From Lithobates sylvaticus (lineage: Eukaryota > Chordata > Amphibia > Anura > Ranidae): DNA of 64,000 bases. Of this stretch, positions 23,311 to 34,862 are shown one piece after another. The notes below the pieces were generated by a model. That model had not been told where the DNA came from, made no database searches, and saw nothing but the letters and a program-made list of their open reading frames with translations. The DNA is taken from contig CM053026.1 in assembly GCA_028564925.1 (NCBI GenBank), forward strand, positions 609,231,614 to 609,295,613. Reading direction: 5' to 3'. The translations under genes were made by a program, and so were the position numbers. Each line of letters starts with the position of its first letter. Positions within the stretch are counted from its first letter, which is position 1.

Positions 23311-24735
23311 ATCCAGACTGACAATGATAATGTTTGCTGTGTCCTGTGCTCATTCCTCTAGAGTTGAAAAAAGCCTAACAAAAGAAAGCCACCACATTTA
23401 ATGATCGGTAAGCTTCAATATAATACATATTTGGTTTTGGATTTAATACTGCTCTACTAAAATATCTTTATGTGTAGTTCCTAAAGGGTGTGGGTCAATG
23501 AAATATAACACACACATGTAAGACTATATATTTATATTGATTAAGATATCTGTGACCACCACAAATCAAGCAATAAGTTAATTACAAGTCATAAACAGAA
23601 ATCAAACATCATAATAAACCAAATAGCTAAAAATACCCAGATCAGCATGTAGAAAGATAAATAATAATTGCTGTCCTTTTCTGGCAGTACATACATTTTG
23701 GGTCTCTACTTCACAGTCATGAGGTTCTATGGCCTCTAAATTTCTTATGGACTTGTTCTTCTTGCTGCCATTTCTCCCCACTTTTATATTTTATTATGTA
23801 GCTTACTAGAAGCTCTGTTTGTGTGGAACTTGCCCTTAGAAAAACAAAACAAAAAACAAAGGCCCAAAATTAGGTCTATATGGTTTGAAGTTTGTGTACT
23901 AGGGTTGCAAATGTTTCAGGACCCTTTAACACCTAGACAAACTAGACCAACTTTGCAAAGTTAAAAACAAGTAACTGCCAACATGAATTCATATGTGTTC
24001 TTTTAAAATCTTACACAGGGTTATGAAGAGAAGAGAAAATGAACTGGGCATTGGATGGGGAGTGAGTCTTACACTGCCATTTACTAAAATCATTATCCAA
24101 TGATGACTTAATATTTGTAAGGAGCAAATATAAAAGGTAAAGTTAAACAATCATTGTGTTTAAAAATAATAAAATATTTATGCACAAATCACTCACTCTA
24201 ATAGACATTCTGATAGGCAATGATTTATGACAATTAGCACATATCATGCTCAAAAAGTTATATTTCTTAGCTAATCTAACAGCATTTGGATAACATTTTC
24301 CTAATCTTACTATTCAAAATCACAATGTCAATTTTCTTCACCCCCTATATAAATAAAGCAGTCATTCTATGTTTTTGTGTAGCTCCTGCCAAGTTTACTC
24401 CAACAGAGAAATGTCTATTATCTCAGAATCTGCATCCTGAAGAAGCACTTTCTTTCAGTTTTAAATTAGGTGCTTCCATTATTTTTTTCAGTTATTGCTG
24501 GAAACGTAGTAAACATTACAATCTGATACATATAAATTAATCATTACTGAAATATATTACATAAACAAAATAATTAGAATTGGAATTAAAAGTACATTTT
24601 AATTTCAAGACACTACAACTCTTTGGAATTATCATGCCAAGTGTAGAGCTTTTATTAACATAAGCCTTTGTCTTTTTTATGAACCTCACTTTTGCCAGGT
24701 CACTCTTTTGAAGTGGCTGACAGTTTTTCAAATTA
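23311..24735. other. No gene recognised
   Basis: AT-rich DNA without recognised repeats or genes. Confidence 0.5.
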
Positions 24736-25110
24736 ACCACTAGACGACAAGCCGCCGCAGTTATACTGCGGCAGGTTGGCCAGCCTGGGCAAATCGCCGT
24801 AGGTATACGTCGGCCGCTTTAAGACCACTAGGGGGCACATGAGCATACCTGCAGCGCGATGACAGAGCCAATGCACGTGCTCAGCAGACGCGATGTTCGT
24901 CGAGCACCCACGATCGCTCCTGAGAGACACAGAACGGAGGTTTGTCAATGTAAACAGACAGATCTCCGTTCTGTCAGGGGTGAGGAGACACATCTGTTGT
25001 TCCTACTAAATATGAACGGCAGTCGGTCTCCTCCTTCAGGTAGACGGGACTAGCGAAGGAGGTGAATGTCGCCGCCTCAATCGGCGAGATTGACACCTCA
25101 TGAGCCCCGT
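24736..25110 (+). repeat. TTAA-type repeat, left end
   Basis: It starts TTAACCACTAGACGACAAGC, followed by the hairpin GCCGCAGTTATACTGCGGC. A counterpart hairpin (GCCGCAGTACAACTGCGG) lies at 45432. The block seems joined to the GC-rich repeat that follows. Confidence 0.6.
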
Positions 25111-25640
25111 CGCCTGGTATGGATTTACAGGGAAACCCCTACAACGAAAAATGGCGTGAGGGCCCCCCCAAAGTCCATAGCAGACACTTATCCGCGCACT
25201 TAGCTCGGCGGGTCAGGAAAGGGGGTGGGGACGAGGGAGCGCCCCCCTCCTGAACCGTACCAGGCCACGTGCCCTCAACATGGTGGGGTGCTTTGGGGAA
25301 GGGGGGCCCTGCAGCCCCCCCACCCCAAAGCACCTTGTCCCCATGTTGATGAGGACAAGGGCCTCGTCCCGACAACCCTGGCCATTGGTTGTCGGGGTCT
25401 GCGGGCGGGGGGCTTATCAGAATCCGGGAGCCCCCTTTAATAAGGGGGCCCCCAGATTCTGGCCCCCCACCCTATGTGAATGAGTAAGGGGTACAATGTA
25501 CCCCTACCCATTCACCTGGGGAAAAAAGTGTTAATAAAAAAAATACAACACAGGTTTTTAAAGTACTTTATTAGACAGCTCCGAGGGTCTTCTTCCGACT
25601 TCGGGGTCTTTTCGCAAAGCGCTGAGAGCCTAAGCCGGCC
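25111..25640. repeat. Second single-arm copy of the GC-rich repeat
   Basis: Same ordered motifs as 22686-23310 (CACGTGCCCTCAACATGG, CCTTGTCCCCATGTTGATG, GGGGTACAATGTACCCC), continuing into TTTTTAAAGTACTTTATTAGACAG. That tail parallels the step into the purine-rich centre of the palindrome at 34690. Confidence 0.7.
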
Positions 25641-26175
25641 AACCCCACCCCATCCATAGCCCAGCGCTCCAGAGAGCGAGGAGGGGGCAGAGCAAAGAGC
25701 AGCTGATTGTCAGTCAGCAGATCTCTGCTCGGGGAGCTGTGATAACCAAATGATTGGCGGTGTTGGATTGCTCGGCTCTCAGTGTTAAAGGCGCCAGGGG
25801 ACAGATGCAGCATCAGACCGATGCTGCATACACCTAGGTAAGTATGAATAAAAAAAAACATACTTCTCTTTTAATGCATTCTATGCATTAAGATAAAAAA
25901 CCTGCTGTGTGTAGAAGCCCCCTTAATAGAGAGAAAGGGGTGGGGCCAAACTGCGGCTGAATGTCTGAATGGAAACACAGAGCAACAGTTCGGCTTGGGT
26001 GCCCCCATTGCATGCTGCTTGCTGTGGGGGCATTTGGCAGGAGGGAGGTGAGGAAACCTGAGAAGAGGAGGATCTGGGCTGCTTTGTGTAAAACCACCAC
26101 ACAGAGCAGATAAGTATAACATGTTTGTTATTTTTAACAGGAAAAAAAATTAGAATTTAGTATCACTTTAAATAA
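25641..26175. repeat. MITE-like block ending in CACTTTAAA
   Basis: GC-rich sequence ending AGTATCACTTTAAA, the same end type (TTAAAGTG) as the blocks at 26936, 60899 and 62025. It contains the inverted motif TAATGCATTCTATGCATTA near 25872. It is noncoding. Confidence 0.45.
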
Positions 26176-26935
26176 TTCCTGGCTATGTAAAATTGAAAGC
26201 TGGTGAATGGGGAGGGGGGTTGTTTGTTGGATCTTTCCAGGGTTTCGATTTAAATCAGTAATTCATTAAGCTGCTTTGTCTGTTGCTTTTTGACAATGCT
26301 ACTCATCACGCTGTTTCATTAGAACAGCTCTAATGTACGCCATAAGGCATTCTTTAATATAAAAGGGTGTGTATCTGGAGAATCATTAGTGCTAAAAAAA
26401 CTCACATTATGGCAGCTTTGTGTTTATGATGTGATAGAAGATATACTGTACATCTTTGCTTCATCTGTTCACTCTTGTTTCTGTGAGGGACCCTTCAAAT
26501 GTAATCAAAATGGGTGCATGGTCTGCCCATGTAATAGTGTGAATTTCAGATGCACTAACATTTTGTAAAAGGAACCAAAAAGATGTCTGTCTTACACTTT
26601 AGAGAACAACGAGTAATCTCTCTCAGTGGAGTGCTGGCATCTCCACACATAAAACTCAGATGATGTGGTATTGAAATGTGAGTTAGTAGCTCTGCAATTA
26701 CCTTTCATAGTGGAATCTTATATGTCAAGTTGTCTACAAGGTATAGCTTTAAATTTCCTGCATATGATCAAATTACCTTTTTTTAAGGCACTGTTTTTTT
26801 CCCAGACCTTCTTAAGAAATGCCAACTGTTTCACATTGGGTAAATATACATTGGCGAATGTATACAGCATATTAATAATTTCCCAAATGAGAATTATGTA
26901 TCTTCCTAAATTGTCCATTTCCTTATCAATCAGTT
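26176..26935. other. No gene recognised
   Basis: AT-rich DNA; open frames on both strands at 26665-26984 lack motifs. Confidence 0.5.
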
Positions 26936-27245
26936 TAAAGAGGTTGTAAACCTCCAACAAAAAAAACCTGCAAGACAAAGGCATAATGAGCTAGTATGCT
27001 ATAGTATACTAGCTCATTATGAAATACTTACCTTAGAACGACGCTCTGCAGCGGAAGTGGCACACTGCTGACACGGCTGACATCTTTCCCGTAGTTACGT
27101 CCAGGTCGAGGGCTGTGATTGGCGGGAGCTGCGATGATATCACTCCTGCGGGTGCCGCCAGTCATGGCACAGGCCCTGAAGAAATGGCACGAGTGGCGGT
27201 TACAGCATATATAGCAAACATCTCCTAAACGGTGCAAGCCTTAAT
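26936..27245. repeat. TTAAAG-ended MITE
   Basis: It begins TTAAAGAGGTTGTAAACCTCC, then AAACCTGCAAGACAAAGGCATAATG and TTACCTTAGAACGA. These match in reverse the block at 60899-61225 (ends TTAAAGCGGTTGTATACC and GGTTTACTACCACTTTAA). It contains a perfect hairpin with 16-bp arms at 26982-26997 and 27006-27021. Confidence 0.65.
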
Positions 27246-27526
27246 ATAGGCTTACCTGTAGGTACAATTAAAGTGGAAGATATTACTTCTTCTTTAAATG
27301 CCACTGTGTTCTTACCCACCATAGTAATCCCTTTTTGGAGGAGCATTGGATTAGAAAATGTGAGGGAATTGGCGTGGGTACACATCAGGGGATTCCAATA
27401 TAGAAAATGTGTTTCTTGCATACACAAGATGTCACATCTCAAAGACTGAGCTTCTTTCCACAACATTTGATGCTTTGCAGGACTATTACGTCTGTTGACA
27501 TTAAACAAAGAGATATTAAATTGCAT
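27240..27526 (-). pseudogene. L1 ORF2 endonuclease N-terminus
   Basis: The open frame starts MQFNISLFNVNRRNSPAKHQ and contains SLRCDILCMQETHF. This matches the beginning of the APE-type endonuclease domain of L1 ORF2, including its metal-binding Glu in QETH. The domain would nick target DNA to prime reverse transcription. Only about 95 residues are present; the SDH motif of the domain and all of the reverse transcriptase are missing. Confidence 0.8.
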
Positions 27527-29028
27527 GGTAAAGAGTCAACCGATAAGAGAGGTTGGATACTGAATGTCAAATTTGAGCAGTTATGCGTGTTACCTGTGAA
27601 GTAAGCGTAGATCCAAAATGATATGGCAGAAGAGATAGTTGTTCTTGGTGGCTTGAATCTAGGAAAATGGTCAAATTTGGGAACATTAGCTGCTTATAAG
27701 TGTGAAACTGAAAAAAGGTGAATATGAGCTCAAGCAAGGTTTATGTCCTGGAGTTGCAAAATCAGCTGTAGAACATAAAAAAAATAACCAAAACGAAGAA
27801 AATAAAAATGAATGATTCTCATATGGAATCTCAATGGACTTATGCCGTTGTATTACCGGGGTCAAAAGGTAGAATTATACAAGTTCAGTGTGTTTGCCGA
27901 AGCTGCAATAGATGGTATGAATAATTAAACACACATAAATTCAGCCTGCATCTGCATCCTGCCAGTCAGGGGAAGCTTGAGGGGAAGATGGAAAGTCATC
28001 TCGCCTGTTTTTATCAGGTTCCAGTATATGCCACTCTTTCAAAAGTCGGAGGCCTTCTTCAACCGTAGTGATGGGTTAGGAGTTATCTTCTTTCATGATC
28101 AGCAATTTAGCCAGATAGGCCCATCTGTAGATGATGCGGTGCTTATGAAGAGGTTTTGGTAATTATCACTAATTTTTTCCTCCATTGCATGGTATATGCT
28201 ATTTGATCAGCAAAATACAATACACTTGTAATCTCTGAGGGGGCTGTCCTTGGTTTCTAGTGAACGAGAGTAGCTGCTCTTTGATGTGGTAGTAATGCTT
28301 ATGTACGATGGTATCTCTTGGAATATGTGCTGGAATGTGCTTTGGCTTTGGCAATATATGAATGCAATCACTCACCTTTTCTTCCAGTGATGCATCCGGG
28401 AGTGCAGCTTTTAGGACATCAGTGAAGCAGGCTTTTAGCTCAGAGGTTTTAACTAATTCCAGGATCCCTCTTATTTTTAAGTTATTATGTCTAGACGTGT
28501 CTTCCAGGTCTGTTAACTTGGCCTTCATCCACAGTATGTCATCATCGTGGTCATTATGTGCGTCCACCATTCCGTTAAAGGTGTTTTCAATATGTGTTAC
28601 CCTGTCTTTCACATCATAAATATCTCTCCCTTTCAGGCTTTGTATTATAGCAGGGTATTTGTTTAGCTTTGAGCTGAGGGATGAGGAGTGTGAGGAGAAG
28701 CCGTTATGTTGAGCAGAGCATGCCATTATGGTGTGAGGTATGCTGGCTTACCTCTTTCTGTCCGCACAAGCAGCCCTGTGAGTTTTTCTGTGTGCTGCAA
28801 GTGACATCTTGGCCACATGGACACAGCGGCTGCTGGAAGAAACCCGTCATCTTCCCCAGGCGGCTGCTTATTCCTTTTCCTTGACATGTTGCCCAAGTGT
28901 TGTTGAAGCTGAGCAGGTTGCCTGGTCTGAGTTACACAGCTCTGTGTGGCTGGTAAATGCTTCGGGATGCGGCTATGTATGAGAACTCTCTAATTATGCA
29001 GCCATCTTCACCGGTTGATGGCCATGTC
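27246..29028 (-). mobile_element. L1 LINE, 5' part only
   Basis: In minus-strand order: a leader from about 29028, ORF1 (28887 to 28199), an inter-ORF spacer, then the first third of the ORF2 endonuclease (27526 to about 27240). The rest of ORF2 and the 3' end are absent. LINE copies usually lose the 5' end, so keeping only the 5' end implies a later deletion or replacement at 27240, where another repeat begins. Confidence 0.8.
28199..28887 (-). pseudogene. L1 ORF1 remnant
   Basis: A plausible start at 28887 gives MSRKRNKQPPGEDDGF. A frameshift near 28740 leads to the open part (28726-28199), with a coiled-coil-like region and then the RNA-binding part DTSRHNNLKIRGI. The C-terminal domain motifs are LPKPKHIPAHIPRDTIVHKHYYHIKEQLL. 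The order is that of vertebrate L1 ORF1p, an RNA-coating chaperone. The gene is broken once or twice. Confidence 0.82.
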
Positions 29029-29645
29029 CCCCCTTCTTACACTGTTCTTATTTAAAACTTGTCCATTCAAAACACCACAAAATTGTGCATCTCACTAATG
29101 TTGTTATACAACCTTTTTTTCTTTTTAAAACTGAAGAAAAACAGCAAACAATGAAGATAGTGGGCATTCTAAGGCCTATGTCACAACAGCAACATTGTAG
29201 CATAAATCTTTAGTAACTACACATCTGTCTACTTATATACTCTTGGATTTACAGCTAGATCCAGGGTTGTTGCTTTAGCTGGCTACAACATGTTCTGTGC
29301 AGTTTCAAATCACCAGGGTGTTAAGAGCATCATCAACTCCTCTGTATTATAAGAGTAGTTACTGTAGCTTGACCTCAAATCAGTCATTCAGCTTTAGTTC
29401 TACAAATTGTTATAATCACAGCTACACCGACCTTTTATTGACTACAATTCAAGTGACAAAACACAAAGAAATACAATTTTGTCCTTGCAATACTGCTTGG
29501 GGAGCATGGTTGTTAAAACAATTTTAAAGGTCACAATAAAATTTCATTCAGTAGAATCTGCAAGAGTTCTGTATATGGTATATGCAATGCATACAGCATC
29601 AGCAATGCCTTTGCTTAATTGTAACCTTCTGTTTAAAACGAATTA
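29029..29645. other. No gene recognised
   Basis: AT-rich sequence without recognised features. Confidence 0.5.
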
Positions 29646-29945
29646 TCCACTTGCCGACCAAGCCTTTTCTGGCACTTTTTGTTTACAAGTAAAAATCGGT
29701 ATTTTTTGCTAGGAAAATTACTTAGAACCCCCAAACATTGTGTATATTTTTTAGCAGAGACCCTAGAGAATAAAATGGCAATCATTGCAATTTTTTATGT
29801 CACACAGTATTTGCGCAGTGGTTTTTAAACACTCTTTAAAGAATTTTAATGCAAAGAAAAAAAATTTAGAACCCACTTTTTTGGTAAAATATAAAAGATG
29901 TTATGCTTTAAAATTCTGCACGATCAAGGAATGATGACAAACTGT
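29646..29945 (+). repeat. Dispersed AT-rich repeat, reverse copy at 59130-59467
   Basis: CTTGCCGACCAAGCC, TTTTTGTTTACAAGTAAAAAT, and GAAAATTACTTAGAACCCCC recur in reverse complement at 59380-59467. It looks like the left end of a TTAA-type element (CCACTTGCCGACC). Confidence 0.65.
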
Positions 29946-30205
29946 AAGCCTGGGTTCACGCATGCTGTGGCCGCAGCTCACAGCATGGGGTCTGGTGTGT
30001 CCCTGTTCACTGAATCAGGTGTGAATCAGGTCCGAATTTTTGCCTGAATGCGCACCTAAATAGGAACTAATGATGCACAAATGCGGACCGAGGCCTCCCG
30101 GAGCTGTGTGAGCTGGCATCATTGGGAGCTGGGCACACTCTCCTGTCCTGCAATCTGGATGCAGAGAAACCCACATCCAATTGGCATATATGTGAATCCA
30201 GCCTG
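29946..30205. repeat. MITE, AGCCTGGGTTCACG ends
   Basis: The left end AGCCTGGGTTCACGC is matched by a right end whose reverse complement is GGCTGGATTCACATA. The interior contains GTTCACTGAATCAGGTGTGAA. It appears to have inserted into the repeat that spans 29646 to about 30800. Confidence 0.55.
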
Positions 30206-30800
30206 CCTTGTACTTAAAAATCTCCATAGGCGACGCTTTGAATTTTCTTTACAGGTTACCTGTTTAGAGTTACAGAGGGGGTCTTGCACTGAAATTATTG
30301 CTCTCTCTATAACGTATGTAGCGATATCTCACATGTGTGGTGTAAGCACCGTTTACATATGCATGAGCAACTTACGTATGCATTCACTTCTGCACACTGT
30401 GAACACTTTTCATTTTTTTCTTATTTATTTACACTGTTCCTTTAATTTTTTTTTTATATAACTTTTATTCCTATTGCAAGGAATGTAAACATCCCTTGTG
30501 ATAGAAATAAGGGATGACAGGTCCTCTTTATGGAGAGATCTGGGGGTCTATAAAAGCAAACGATCAAGAAAATGAAAAAAAAATTGTTTACTTACACCCT
30601 AGACCAGAAGTGATGGCCTGAGAAACACTGGCGAGTGGTGGGAGGGGGTGGCAACATCTCCTGCTGCTTCTGAAAGCAATCCAGTGGCTAATAAGCCAGT
30701 TGGACCGCTTTCATTAGAAAGCCAATTGCCGGGTGAAAAAAAAAATACAGGGGTTATGGCTGATGACTTCAGCCATAACCCCGGTAAACCACTTGCAAGC
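30206..30800. repeat. Continuation of the 29646 repeat
   Basis: The right part has inverted motifs (AGGGGTTATGGCTGA / TCAGCCATAACCCC at about 30750-30783) and ends GGTAAACCACTTGCAAGCC, resembling the left end in reverse. Confidence 0.45.
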
Positions 30801-32165
30801 CACAAATTTATTACTATTTTTATGAAACAAAACACAATTGATCAACTGTGGGTTTAGAGTTTAGGGTTCTGTGGATACAATTTTTAAATTAATAAATACA
30901 TTTTTTTCACTATTGGTTTGACTCATTGGACATATACTGTATATGTTCATAGTGCAGCTCAACAAATGTATATACAGTATATTAAGAAATTCTCTTGCAA
31001 ATAAACAAATATTATAGTGTCATTCTCTCCAATAAAAACTAATTCTGAAAAATAATTCTTTCCACTCATATACAAGTGTCCATCTAGATCTCGTCTTCAG
31101 TCAACAGTGTTCAGTGATACATCCTTCCTCTTGTGTTGTATGTGCTCCCAACACCAGGTGAAAAACCTGCTCACCTCAAAATATAAATAATCAGGTACGT
31201 CATTAAATATCACTCTGCTCCTGGGAAGAACTGCTTTCTTTTCTCTTGAGCCTTGGTTATCTTTCACCCTTGTATTCACAGTTCTTTTTTTATTCACATA
31301 GTTTTATTCACACACAAACAGGAAGCCACAAACGGGATATGACCTCACAGGATATGACAACACAGGATGTGACTTTATACAACAACCATTGAATAATGAC
31401 TAGGGGAGTCTTATGTGCTTAAATCACAATGCACATGACTTCAACTGGGAAGTCACTTATCCCAGTTGAAGTCACGTGCATTGTGACATAACGCGTAGGA
31501 TAGAGGCATACGGAGACCGGAAGCAACGATCAGGCTCTATATCCCTTTCTTTACCCATTATACTGAGAATCCGAGCGGTCCCTGACACCCACCCACTGGA
31601 AGGAAAAGAAGCGACCCTCTCTGGTAAAGCTCTACATACACTAGGATAATTAGGAGGAACACGCAGGAATGCATCCACCTAAGGGATTTGTCCCCTCTCT
31701 CTTCTAAATGCTGTTTACCTTACAGTAGTAAGGTAATAATTTAGTACACCCACGGGTGTTACTGACACCGAAGAAACACCTTGCACTTAAAGTCACAGTG
31801 CCACCAGATGTAATTTTATTGCCACATGATGTTCCTGTAGAACACCCCCACATTTGCACTTTGCACACTGGACCCCGAAGAGTGTCCAGCTGTTTAATTT
31901 TTTTGGACTCATAATTAATTATGTATTTATTTCTTCACCCACGGCTTTTCCAAGCCCACATTCACGATCGTTCCTTTTGAGTTTTTTGTGCTCATATTTG
32001 CATGTATTTATTTACTTGCACATCAGCACTTTATATTGTGATATATGTAATATTATTGCTTGTTTTATGCTCACTACAAGTTTTGCATAATTTATTTATT
32101 TAACTACATTTTACTGAAAGTTAATTTAAACATAATTTTATAGGAGCACCAATTATTATTTTAAA
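30801..32165. other. No gene recognised; one strong hairpin
   Basis: AT-rich DNA. A hairpin with 26-bp arms and a 9-base loop lies at 31425-31485 (CACAATGCACATGACTTCAA on the left, its complement with one mismatch on the right). The segment 31486-32150 has a repeat-like look (AACGCGTAGGATAG), but I find no second copy here. Confidence 0.5.
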
Positions 32166-32174
32166 TCCTATTTA

Positions 32175-32623
32175 ATTTGTTCATAAATGACCTGGGGGAT
32201 GGGATAAACAGTTCAATCTGTGTATTTGCAGACAATACTAAGCTAAGCAGGGCAATAACTTCTCCGCAGGATGTGGAAATCTTGCAAAAAGATTTGAACA
32301 AATTAATGGGCTGGGCAACTACATGGCAAATTAGGTTTAATGTAGAAACATTTTAAATAATGCATTTGGGCGGCAAAAATATGAATGCAATCTATACACT
32401 GGGGGAGGGAGAACCTCTGGGGGAATCTAGGATGGAAAAGGACCTGGGGGTCCTAGTAGATGATAGGCTCAGCAATGGCATGCGATGCAAAGCTGCTGAT
32501 AACAAAGCAAACAGAATATTGGCATGCATTAAAAAGAGGATCAACGCCAGAGATAAAGCGATAATTCTCCTGCTCTACAAGACTCTGGTCCGGCCGCACC
32601 TAGAGTATGCTGTCCAGTTCTGA
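32175..32623 (+). pseudogene. CR1 reverse transcriptase remnant
   Basis: The reading begins NLFINDLGDGINSS and continues to the catalytic motif, here FADNTKL (32225-32245) where the family has FADD, so one of the two metal-binding Asp residues is replaced by Asn. An in-frame stop follows near 32354. The open part (32360-32623) then reads MHLGGKNMN, MEKDLGVLVDDRLS, ANRILACIKKRI and LYKTLVRPHLEYAVQF, all CR1 landmarks of the thumb region. The next CR1 copy at 37347-37352 keeps intact FADD codons. Confidence 0.88.
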
Positions 32624-32762
32624 GCACCACAAAGAAGGGCAACAAAAATAATAAAGGGTCTGGAGCATATTAGTTATGAGGAAAGATTGTGAGCACTGAA
32701 CTTATTCTTTCTGGAGAAGAGACGATTGAGAGGGGATATGATTTCAATTTACAAGTACCGTA

Positions 32763-32770
32763 CTGGTGAC
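32763..32770. repeat. 8-bp target duplication of the hAT-like element, left
   Basis: CTGGTGAC, identical to 36216-36223. Confidence 0.9.
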
Positions 32771-32897
32771 TAGGGATGAGCTTTATGTTCAAGTTGAACA
32801 CGAGTTTGACTCGAACATTGACTGTTCGCCAGTTTGCTGAACAGCGAACATTTTTGGGTGTTCGCGACAAATTCGAAAGCCGCGGAACACCCTTTAA

Positions 32898-33890
32898 CTG
32901 CTTTGTGACTGCCGGCTGTCAATTGACGGCCAGGCGGCGCAGCTCTCGTGGCGGGAGGGCGTTATATGACGCCCTCCCCTTCCCAGCCCTCCAGGGAGAG
33001 CGCACGTGCCTCCGGTAGCCCGCACGCGCCCGCTGTGTCACTGGGCACCCGATGCACGTGCCCGGCGGCTGCGATGTCCGCCAGGCACCCGCGATTACCT
33101 GGTAACACAGCAGAACCTGGATGTATGTAAACACACAGATCCACGGTCCTGTCAGAGGAGAGGAGACCGATGGTGTGTTCTCAGTACAGAGAAACACTGA
33201 TCGGTCTCATCCCCTTGTAAGTCCCCTCCCCCTACAGTTAGAATCACTCCTAGGGAACATATTAACCCCTTCAGCGCCCTAGTGTTAACCCCTTCCCCGC
33301 CAGTCACATTTATACAGTAATCAATGCATTTTTATAGCACGGATCGCTGTATAAATGTGAATGGTTCCAAAATGTGTCAAAAGTGTCCGATATGTCTGCC
33401 GCAATATCGCAGTCACGATAAAAATCGCAGATCGCTGCCATTACTAGTTAAAAAAAAAAAAAAACATAATAAAAATGCTATAAATCTATCCTCTATTTTG
33501 TAGGCACTATAACTTTTGTGCAAACCAATCAATATATGCTTATTGCGATTTTTTTTACCAAAAATATGTAGAAGAATACGTATGGGCCTAAACTGAGGAA
33601 AAAACTTTTTTTTTATATATTTTTGGGGGATATTTAGTATAGCAAACAGTAAAAAATATAGTTTTTTTTTAACTTGTCACTCTTCTATTGTTTATAGCGC
33701 AAAAAATAAAAACCGCAGAGGTGATCAAATACCACCAAAAGAAAGCTCTATTTGTAGGGACAAAATAATAACAATTTCATCTGGATACAGTGTTGTATGA
33801 CCGCGCAATTGTCATTCAAATTGTGACAGCGCTGAAAGCTGGAAAATGGATTGGGCAGGAAGGGGGTGAAAATGCACTGTATTGAGATGG
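32898..33890 (+). mobile_element. TTAA-target (piggyBac-like) element inside the palindromic element
   Basis: A 993-bp block flanked by TTAA at 32894-32897 and 33891-33894, homologous along its length to 59472-60894. The opposite arm of the palindrome reads straight through the corresponding place (AACACCG-TTGAAGTCTATGGG on that strand), giving an empty site. No transposase is seen. The precise TTAA flanks support piggyBac-type insertion. Confidence 0.85.
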
Positions 33891-34699
33891 TTAAAAGTCT
33901 ATGGGAGAAATCAAAAGTGCTAATTTTAAAGGCTTATATGCAAGGTATTGTCATAAAAAGTGTTTGGGGACCTGGGTCCTGCCCCAGCGGACATGTATTA
34001 ATGCAAAAAAAAGTTTTAAAAACTGCTGTTTTTTCGGGAGCAGTGATTTTAATAATGCTTAAAGTGAAACAATAAAAGTGTAATGTTCCTTTAAATTTCG
34101 TACCTGGGTGGTGTCTATAGTATGCCTGTAAAGGGGCGCATTTTTCCCTGTGTTTAAAACAGTCTGACAGCAAAACTTAAAACTACTCGCGGCTACAATA
34201 AATTGTTTGTCTGACAATACACATAAAAGTTCATTGATAAAAACGGACCCTTCAGGTCTGGTATGGATTTTAAGGGGAACCCCGTGCCAAAATTTAAAAA
34301 AAAAATGGCGTGGAGTCCCCCAAAAATTTATAACAGACCCTTATCCAATTACGCAACATGGCAGACCACAGGAAAAGAGGGGGGGAGAGAGAGTGCCCCC
34401 CTCCTGAACTGTACCAGGCCACATGCCCTCAACATTGGGAGGGTGCTTTGGGGTAGCCCCAAAGCACCTTGTCCCCATGTTGATGGGTATAAGGGCCTCA
34501 TCCCCACAACCCTTGCCTGGTGGTTGTAGGAGTCTGCAGGCAGGGGCTTGTCGGAATCTGGAAGCCCCCTTAACAACGGGACCCCCAGATCCCCCCCCCC
34601 TGTGTGAATTGGTAATGGGGTACAAATGTACCCCTACCATTTCACAAAAAAAGTGTCAAAAAGGTTAAAAATACAAGAGACGGTTTTTGACAAGTCCTT

Positions 34700-34862
34700 T
34701 ATTAATTTCTTCTTCTTCCATCTTCTTTCTTCTGGTCTTCCTTTGGTGTTCTTCTTGTTCCTCCAACTTCTTCTCCATCTTCTTCTCTATCTTCTTCTCC
34801 ATCTTCTTCTCCATCTTCTTCTTCAGCTTCTTCTTCGTCCACGCTTCTCGTCCCGCATTTTC
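34700..34862. repeat. Pyrimidine-rich TTC/ATC triplet tract, left arm
   Basis: Repeats of CTTCTTCTCCATCTT type. The complementary purine tract of GAAGAAGAAGAT type lies at about 35200-35355 in the right arm. Open frames of Phe/Ser/Leu or Glu/Lys runs here are repeat artefacts. Confidence 0.9.

Larger units (their letters stand above)
32166..32770 (+). mobile_element. CR1 LINE, first part (reverse transcriptase)
   Basis: This CR1 copy is 5'-truncated inside the reverse transcriptase and is interrupted at 32770 by the hAT-like element. It resumes at 36216 and ends at about 36541 with TACTATGTAACTATG. The target 8-mer CTGGTGAC stands at 32763-32770 and again at 36216-36223. Confidence 0.9.
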
